From Oscillospiraceae bacterium (GTDB taxonomy: Bacteria > Bacillota > Clostridia > Oscillospirales > Oscillospiraceae), in contig JAHHRR010000002.1 of NCBI GenBank assembly GCA_020025655.1, positions 1 through 64,000 of the forward strand: DNA of 64,000 bases. Direction: 5' to 3'. This document shows, in pieces, positions 59,636 through 64,000 of the stretch. How positions within the stretch are numbered: the stretch's first letter is position 1; the number at the start of each line of letters is the position of its first letter. Made by a program: the position numbers and the translations under genes. The notes below the pieces were generated by a model. That model ran no database searches and was not told the origin of the DNA. It worked only from the letters and a program-made list of their open reading frames with translations.

Positions 59636-60292
59636 TTATATTGTCTCGTTTATCATTTCATTTAGCTCTGAAACCGTGTCTGCTATGCGTGATGCGCCGG
59701 ATTCCACAAGCTGCTGCTTTGTTCTGAAGCCCCAGCTTACAGATATGCAGTCCATTCCCGCTCTCTTAGCAGTTTCTATATCGACTTCGGAATCTCCCAC
59801 ATATACGCATTGGGAAATGTCAAAGCCCATCTGTTCTGCCGCTGCAATAACCGCATCCGGATTGGGCTTGCGCTTTACTGTTTCACTTTCGCCCACCGCT
59901 GTTTCCAGCATATCGGGGAAAAACTCCCCTGCCAGTTCTTTTACAGTGCTGTCAGGCTTGTTTGAAATTATAGCGAGCTTATAACCGGAATTCTTAAGAT
60001 TTTCCAGTAATTCTAAAATTCCGTCATAAGGTCTTGTTTTTATGTGGCTGTGTGTATCATAATAGGGGATATAAAATTCCAGTACCTTTTCCAGAATTTC
60101 AGGCTCAGTCCCCTCTGGTAAAGCTTTTGTTATAAGCTCTCTTGAGCCGTTGCCGAGTCTTGCCTTTGTCTGGGCGGAATTCATTTCAGGAAAACCGAAT
60201 TTTCTGAGCGCTGTGTTTGCCGAGTTCATGATATCCTCGACAGTATCAAGTACCGTTCCGTCCATATCCAATAAAACTGCTTTATATTTCAT
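59636..60292 (-). CDS. HAD-family phosphatase (phosphoglycolate phosphatase-like)
   Basis: 218 residues from ATG 60292, with GAGG 9 nt before. HAD motifs: LLDMDGTVLD, ISNKPDS, VKRKPNPD and VGDSEVDIETAKRAG. The cap is the four-helix type of Gph/PGMB. Removes phosphate from small metabolites. Confidence 0.88.
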   Translation of the reverse strand: MKYKAVLLDMDGTVLDTVEDIMNSANTALRKFGFPEMNSAQTKARLGNGSRELITKALPEGTEPEILEKVLEFYIPYYDTHSHIKTRPYDGILELLENLKNSGYKLAIISNKPDSTVKELAGEFFPDMLETAVGESETVKRKPNPDAVIAAAEQMGFDISQCVYVGDSEVDIETAKRAGMDCISVSWGFRTKQQLVESGASRIADTVSELNEMINETI

Positions 60293-60383
60293 AATAACCA
60301 ACCTCATTTCTTATGCCTTCGTTATTATCATCAAAAGCAGCCGTTATGTCAAGTTATAGTTTCGGATTCTGTATTTATTCAGT

Positions 60384-60445
60384 TGTGGGGATTGTTCTCC
60401 ACATTTTCCTGTTGTTATTGCGTAAAGTGGAGATTGTTTTCCACA
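60384..60445. promoter_or_regulatory. Two copies of a 20-bp dyad upstream of the orphan lipoprotein
   Basis: TGTGGGGATTGTTCTCCACA (60384-60403) and AGTGGAGATTGTTTTCCACA (60426-60445) share 16 of 20 bases and each has GTGG/CCAC arms. Their centres are 42 bp apart, four helical turns, just before the gene at 60476. Looks like a paired operator. No regulator is encoded next to it. Confidence 0.6.
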
Positions 60446-60475
60446 TTTTATATAAAATCCCGTTGGAGGTAACAT

Positions 60476-61579
60476 ATGAAGTTTAAAAAGCTCATTATTT
60501 TCATGCTGCTTTTCTGCCTTGTTTTATCCGCTTGCGGAAACAGAGACGAAGGGAGAGATTATGTTTCTGTCTGGTGTCTCGACTCCGAGCCTGCAAAAGA
60601 TATGCTGACAGAACTTGCAGAGGAATATAATTCATCCCGCTCCGCAGGTCTGCCTGTATCAGTGCGGACTTTCCCTGATGAAGCGTCTCTGGCTCAGGGC
60701 TTTGATACAATGCGCCCAGATATTCTTCTTTGCTCTCTCAATAAGGCTCAGGAACTTTCAGCTATGGGTCTTACCCGTGATGTAAGCGCAAAGCTTCAGG
60801 CACCCGTGCCTGCGTACCGCAGCTATATACTGGATCGTGTTCCGCAGTGTGGAAAAGACATCTTCCCAATCGGCGGAAACATTCAGCTGATCTGTGCAAA
60901 GGAAGGTATGCTCTCCTCCGGCGGCAAAGACAAGCTGAGCCTGAAATCATTCTGTGAGCTTGGTGAAAAATACTCTGCCGAAAACGGACTTCCGTTTTTC
61001 AGTGTCGATTCCTTCGCTTCACTTTTTTATCAGGCTCTTCTCAACGAGAATAAAGAATTCCACGCCATCAAAAATTACGACATCAAAAACGATGCCTACA
61101 TTAACACATATAACACTATTGCCGAATCTGTTTATAACGCCTCCCTCGCAGTATCCGAGCATCCAGGCACAGACCTGCTGAGAAGCAATTATATTCCCTG
61201 TGCAGTGGTCAACAGCTCCGATCTTACTTCATTCAACACCGACGGATACGAGCTTGCAGCTCCGGAAAACAAAGGCTATCGCCTTTCGCAGCTGTCATGC
61301 TTTGCAGTCACAGTCAGGGACGGACGTGAGATAAAGTCTTCCGCCGCATTTTTAAGCTGGCTTTTCTCGCAGGGACGTTCCGAGGCGCTTTGCCTAAACA
61401 GCGGTCTTGTGCCGCTTGTTGATAATCTGTATTACGAAACCGATGACCAGCTGCAGATTCTACTCATCAGGCTCAGCAGTCTTGATAAACTCCTCATCCC
61501 GGAAAACAACTGTGATTTTCTCCTGAACCGAGACGATTTTGAGCTGTCTTTTAGAAATGCTCTCCCGTTTTTAGAGTAA
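60476..61579 (+). CDS. Orphan extracellular solute-binding-like lipoprotein
   Basis: 367 residues. Lipobox VLSAC gives lipidated Cys20. The body has a type I solute-binding fold layout, with YVSVWCLDSEPAKDMLTELAEEYN and MRPDILLCSLNKAQEL. No permease or ATPase is nearby. It could serve a distant ABC system or act as a sensor. ATG after GGAGG. Confidence 0.75.
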   Translation: MKFKKLIIFMLLFCLVLSACGNRDEGRDYVSVWCLDSEPAKDMLTELAEEYNSSRSAGLPVSVRTFPDEASLAQGFDTMRPDILLCSLNKAQELSAMGLTRDVSAKLQAPVPAYRSYILDRVPQCGKDIFPIGGNIQLICAKEGMLSSGGKDKLSLKSFCELGEKYSAENGLPFFSVDSFASLFYQALLNENKEFHAIKNYDIKNDAYINTYNTIAESVYNASLAVSEHPGTDLLRSNYIPCAVVNSSDLTSFNTDGYELAAPENKGYRLSQLSCFAVTVRDGREIKSSAAFLSWLFSQGRSEALCLNSGLVPLVDNLYYETDDQLQILLIRLSSLDKLLIPENNCDFLLNRDDFELSFRNALPFLE

Positions 61580-61617
61580 ATTTTCATAAATATTTGCCCG
61601 ACAAGTTTTAGACTTTT

Positions 61618-61646
61618 GTTGAATTTCAAACATACGTGTGCTATCA
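61618..61646 (+). promoter_or_regulatory. Promoter of the SPFH gene
   Basis: TTGAAT (61618-61623), 17-nt spacer, TATCAT (61641-61646). Confidence 0.7.
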
Positions 61647-61690
61647 TGTGAGTATATATATTTTTCCGAAAGAAAAAGAAAGGAAATGAC

Positions 61691-62557
61691 ATGGAAACAC
61701 CAATTTATAATGCAAAACCTGTTAAAAAAAGTAAAAAAGGTAAAATTTTTATCATCATACCTATTGTTCTGCTGCTGGTAGTAATAGCTCTATCCTCCAT
61801 TACCGCAATCCCCACCGGTCATACCGGTGTTGTCACCACTTTCGGTTCTGTTGAGGATTACACCTATGATTCCGGTGTGCACCTCAAATTCCCCTGGCAG
61901 AAAGTGGTTATGATGGATAACCGTATCCAGAAGGAGACCGTCGATCTGAGCTGCTTCTCTTCTGATATCCAGGAAGTCTCCATGACCTATACCCTGAACT
62001 ATCAGATAAACAAGGCAAATGCACAGAACATTTACAAAAACATCGGAATTGATTACTACGACACTGTAATTGTCCCCTGCATCACCGAGGTTACAAAGGT
62101 TGTTACCGCAAGATACTCTGCCGAAGAGCTTGTAGGTGAAAGAACCGATCTTGCAAAAGCCATTGAGGAGCTGCTGTCAGGTAAGCTTTCCGAATTCAAC
62201 GTAGAGCTTGTAAGCACCTCTATTGAGAACATGGCCTTTACCGAGGCATTTACAAATGCAGTTGAAGAAAAGCAGGTTGCCCAGCAGAACAAGCTGAGAG
62301 CCCAGACCGAGGCAGAGCGTGCAAAGATTGAAGCCGATGCCAATGCCGAGGTTAAGAGAATCGAGGCAAAGGGTGCTGCTGATGCAAAGCTTATGGAGGC
62401 TGAGGCAGAAGCCGAAGCTAACAGAAAGATTGCCGAGTCTCTTACTGATGACGTTCTGCGCAATAAGTTCATCAACGAATGGGACGGCAAGCTGCCTATG
62501 GTTACCGGTGGCGGTAATAATCTTCTGAATATTCCTCTGGGAAATAATCAGGGCTAA
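61691..62557 (+). CDS. SPFH/prohibitin-family membrane protein
   Basis: 288 residues. One membrane helix (about 18-40, IFIIIPIVLLLVVIALSSI), the band-7 domain with IPTGHTGVVTTFGSV and VTARYSAEELVGERTDL, then a long Ala/Glu-rich coiled coil (about 195-250). Organises membrane microdomains or proteases. No FtsH or NfeD partner adjacent. Confidence 0.88.
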   Translation: METPIYNAKPVKKSKKGKIFIIIPIVLLLVVIALSSITAIPTGHTGVVTTFGSVEDYTYDSGVHLKFPWQKVVMMDNRIQKETVDLSCFSSDIQEVSMTYTLNYQINKANAQNIYKNIGIDYYDTVIVPCITEVTKVVTARYSAEELVGERTDLAKAIEELLSGKLSEFNVELVSTSIENMAFTEAFTNAVEEKQVAQQNKLRAQTEAERAKIEADANAEVKRIEAKGAADAKLMEAEAEAEANRKIAESLTDDVLRNKFINEWDGKLPMVTGGGNNLLNIPLGNNQG

Positions 62558-62595
62558 TATTTAAGCAAAAATTTTTATATAGTACGAGGTGTAAT

Positions 62596-63267
62596 ATGGA
62601 AGGATTCAGAGTACTTGAAATCAAGCAAAGTGTATTCGAGAACAATGACCGAGAGGCCGACAAGGTTCGTGCAGAGCTTAAAAAGAACGGCACATTTCTG
62701 CTTAACCTGATGAGCTCCCCCGGATCCGGCAAAACTACCACTTTAAAGGCAACTATTGCAGCTCTTAAAGACGAGTTCAATATCGGTGTCATGGAAGCCG
62801 ATATCGACTCCAGTGTAGATGCAGCAACTATTGAAAAAACCGGTGCAAAGGTAATTCAGTTACATACCGGCGGTATGTGCCATCTTGACGCAAGCATGAC
62901 ACAGCAGGGTCTGGACGGCCTTGGTGTAAATGACATTGATCTGGCCATACTTGAAAACGTCGGCAATCTGGTCTGCCCTGCCGAATTTGATACAGGTGCC
63001 TGCAAAAATGCCATGATCCTTTCCGTCCCCGAAGGCGACGACAAGCCTCTCAAGTACCCGCTGATGTTCTCCATCTGCGACGTACTTCTTATAAACAAGA
63101 TTGACGTTCTGCCCTACTTTGATTTCAGCATGGAAAATGTTGAAAAGTATGCAAAACGCCTCAATCCCAACATTAAGATTATTCCTATCAGCGCCCGCAC
63201 CGGCGAAGGTGTTGATAAATTTGCCGACTGGCTCAGAGAAGAGACCAAAGCCTGGCTCGAAAAGTAA
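62596..63267 (+). CDS. hypB: Hydrogenase nickel-insertion GTPase
   Basis: 223 residues of HypB. P-loop SSPGSGKTTTL, metal site GGMCHLDASM, LENVGNLVCPAEFDTG and NKIDVLPYF. No His-rich N-terminus. HypA, hydrogenase and other hyp genes are not in the window. Delivers Ni to [NiFe]-hydrogenase. In strains lacking one it may serve another Ni enzyme. Confidence 0.92.
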   Translation: MEGFRVLEIKQSVFENNDREADKVRAELKKNGTFLLNLMSSPGSGKTTTLKATIAALKDEFNIGVMEADIDSSVDAATIEKTGAKVIQLHTGGMCHLDASMTQQGLDGLGVNDIDLAILENVGNLVCPAEFDTGACKNAMILSVPEGDDKPLKYPLMFSICDVLLINKIDVLPYFDFSMENVEKYAKRLNPNIKIIPISARTGEGVDKFADWLREETKAWLEK

Positions 63268-63277
63268 TTTAATCAGC

Positions 63278-63316
63278 AAAAATGCTGTGTACCAAAAGGT
63301 ACACAGCATTTTTTAT
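63278..63316. terminator. Bidirectional terminator
   Basis: AAATGCTGTGTACC pairs with GGTACACAGCATTT, AAAA loop, T runs, between convergent hypB and coaX. Confidence 0.88.
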
Positions 63317-64000
63317 TTTTTATTTTTCTGGTAAAGTGCCCAGAGGCCCTTAATAAGCAGGTCATTGTCCACTGTAATATCATGCTTGCAGTAGGGCACA
63401 ACGGATTCTGCCAAGCCTCCGTTTGCAATAACCTTGCACTTATAGCCAAGCTCCTCTTCCATTCTGTCAATCATACCGTCAATAAGCGACGCCGTGCCGT
63501 ATATTGCACCGGAGCGCATTGATTCAACAGTATTTGTGCCTATTACCTTTTTGGGGTCTTTAATTGAGATTGAGGGCAGAAGGCTGGTGCCTGAGGCAAG
63601 GGCGGCATAGGAAAGGGTTACTCCGGGGATAATGGCTCCGCCCACATAGCAGTTATTCTTATTTACAACCACCATTGTAGTTGCAGTTCCCATATCCAGA
63701 ACTATAACCGGTGCGCCATAATATTCTATTGCCGCAACACTTCCCACCACCAGATCTCCTGCCAGTGTGCTGGGGTCATCAATTCGCACATTAAGACCGG
63801 TTTTCATACCGGGCCCTACCACCATAGGCACTATTCCGCTTACCCATTTTACAGCTCTCTTAATTGATTCCGTAACCTCAGGTACGACAGAGGAAATTAT
63901 TGCGCCGTCAAAGCTTCTGGGATCTCTGCCGTAGATTTCCAGTATCTGTTTTATTTTAATTGCATACTCCGCATCTGTGTCGTGAACATTTGTGTGGAGC
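63313..64000 (-). CDS. coaX: Type III pantothenate kinase (5' end outside the window)
   Basis: The C-terminal 229 residues are present and the frame runs off the right edge. Motifs: ISSVVPEVTES, VVGPGMKTGLNVRIDDP, VLDMGTATTMVVV, GGAIIPGVTLSYAAL and VIANGGLAE. The N-terminal DxGNT phosphate-binding motif lies beyond 64000. Phosphorylates pantothenate in CoA synthesis with no need for ADP-type inhibition. Confidence 0.93.
   Translation of the reverse strand, partial: LHTNVHDTDAEYAIKIKQILEIYGRDPRSFDGAIISSVVPEVTESIKRAVKWVSGIVPMVVGPGMKTGLNVRIDDPSTLAGDLVVGSVAAIEYYGAPVIVLDMGTATTMVVVNKNNCYVGGAIIPGVTLSYAALASGTSLLPSISIKDPKKVIGTNTVESMRSGAIYGTASLIDGMIDRMEEELGYKCKVIANGGLAESVVPYCKHDITVDNDLLIKGLWALYQKNKK

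Noticed and set aside
60384..60445. DnaA boxes or replication origin
   Set aside because: TTYTCCACA is one mismatch off, but there is no AT-rich unwinding element, dnaA or dnaN nearby.

Overview
The window looks like a chromosomal segment of an anaerobic, spore-forming Clostridia member, probably a gut Oscillospiraceae/Ruminococcaceae-type Firmicute. This is an inference from gene content: SpoIIP, a SleB/CwlJ cortex-hydrolase domain, indolepyruvate:ferredoxin oxidoreductase, rubrerythrin/rubredoxin/PerR, HypB, strong AGGAGG-type ribosome binding sites and sigma-A-like promoters. No rRNA, tRNA, CRISPR array, prophage or insertion sequence was seen. Both ends cut genes: an alpha/beta hydrolase at the left and coaX at the right.

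Layout. 1-5 kb: partial hydrolase, a GH129-like alpha-N-acetylgalactosaminidase, a lone Smr domain, and two rhodaneses (one cytoplasmic, one lipoprotein) flanking a TetR regulator. 5-15 kb: an uptake and catabolic locus for unsaturated uronate or 2-keto-3-deoxygluconate: TRAP transporter dctPQM, VOC protein, kduI, then kdgA-VOC fusion, kdgK, kduD and a zinc dehydrogenase, with a LacI regulator and LacI-type operators. 15-19 kb: a compact promoter-terminator unit with a 38-codon ORF, a DUF3783-like protein, a tryptophan-decarboxylase-like enzyme and a PfkB kinase. 19-25 kb: Rrf2 regulator divergent from sufCBDSU, with matching operators in both promoters. 25-34 kb: peptidases, WYL regulator, GDSL hydrolase, metallo-hydrolase and a short UvrA. 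34.3-35.9 kb: 1.6 kb without conventional genes but with promoters, hairpins, terminators and micro-ORFs. 36-44 kb: iorAB behind an attenuator-like leader, a MATE exporter, a second minimal SufC/SufB-like pair, and an ArsR/HMA/P-type ATPase zinc-cadmium operon. 44-54 kb: cardiolipin synthase, methyltransferases, HPF, an LRR membrane protein, M29 aminopeptidase, PsiE-like and HD proteins. 54-57 kb: rubredoxin, flavin reductase, rubrerythrin and PerR. 57-64 kb: sporulation and cell-wall genes, rsmG, a phosphatase, an orphan lipoprotein, an SPFH protein, hypB and coaX.

The genes fit a saccharolytic gut anaerobe. It frees GalNAc-type sugars, imports acidic sugars and degrades them by the KDG/KDPG route, builds Fe-S clusters with a regulated Suf system plus a second minimal pair, and handles aromatic amino acids by decarboxylation (17 kb) and oxidation of arylpyruvates (36 kb).

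The most unusual stretch is 34.49-35.64 kb. Two co-directional transcription units share a promoter block and a 3' module. That module carries a 9-codon ORF (MLDTKSSQK) whose four nucleotide differences between copies are all synonymous, and whose stop codon sits in the terminator stem. A hairpin with an AGWGTATG octaloop recurs three times. The longer unit carries seven degenerate ~27-nt tandem repeats, and a small minus-strand transcript lies between the units. I could not match this to a known family.
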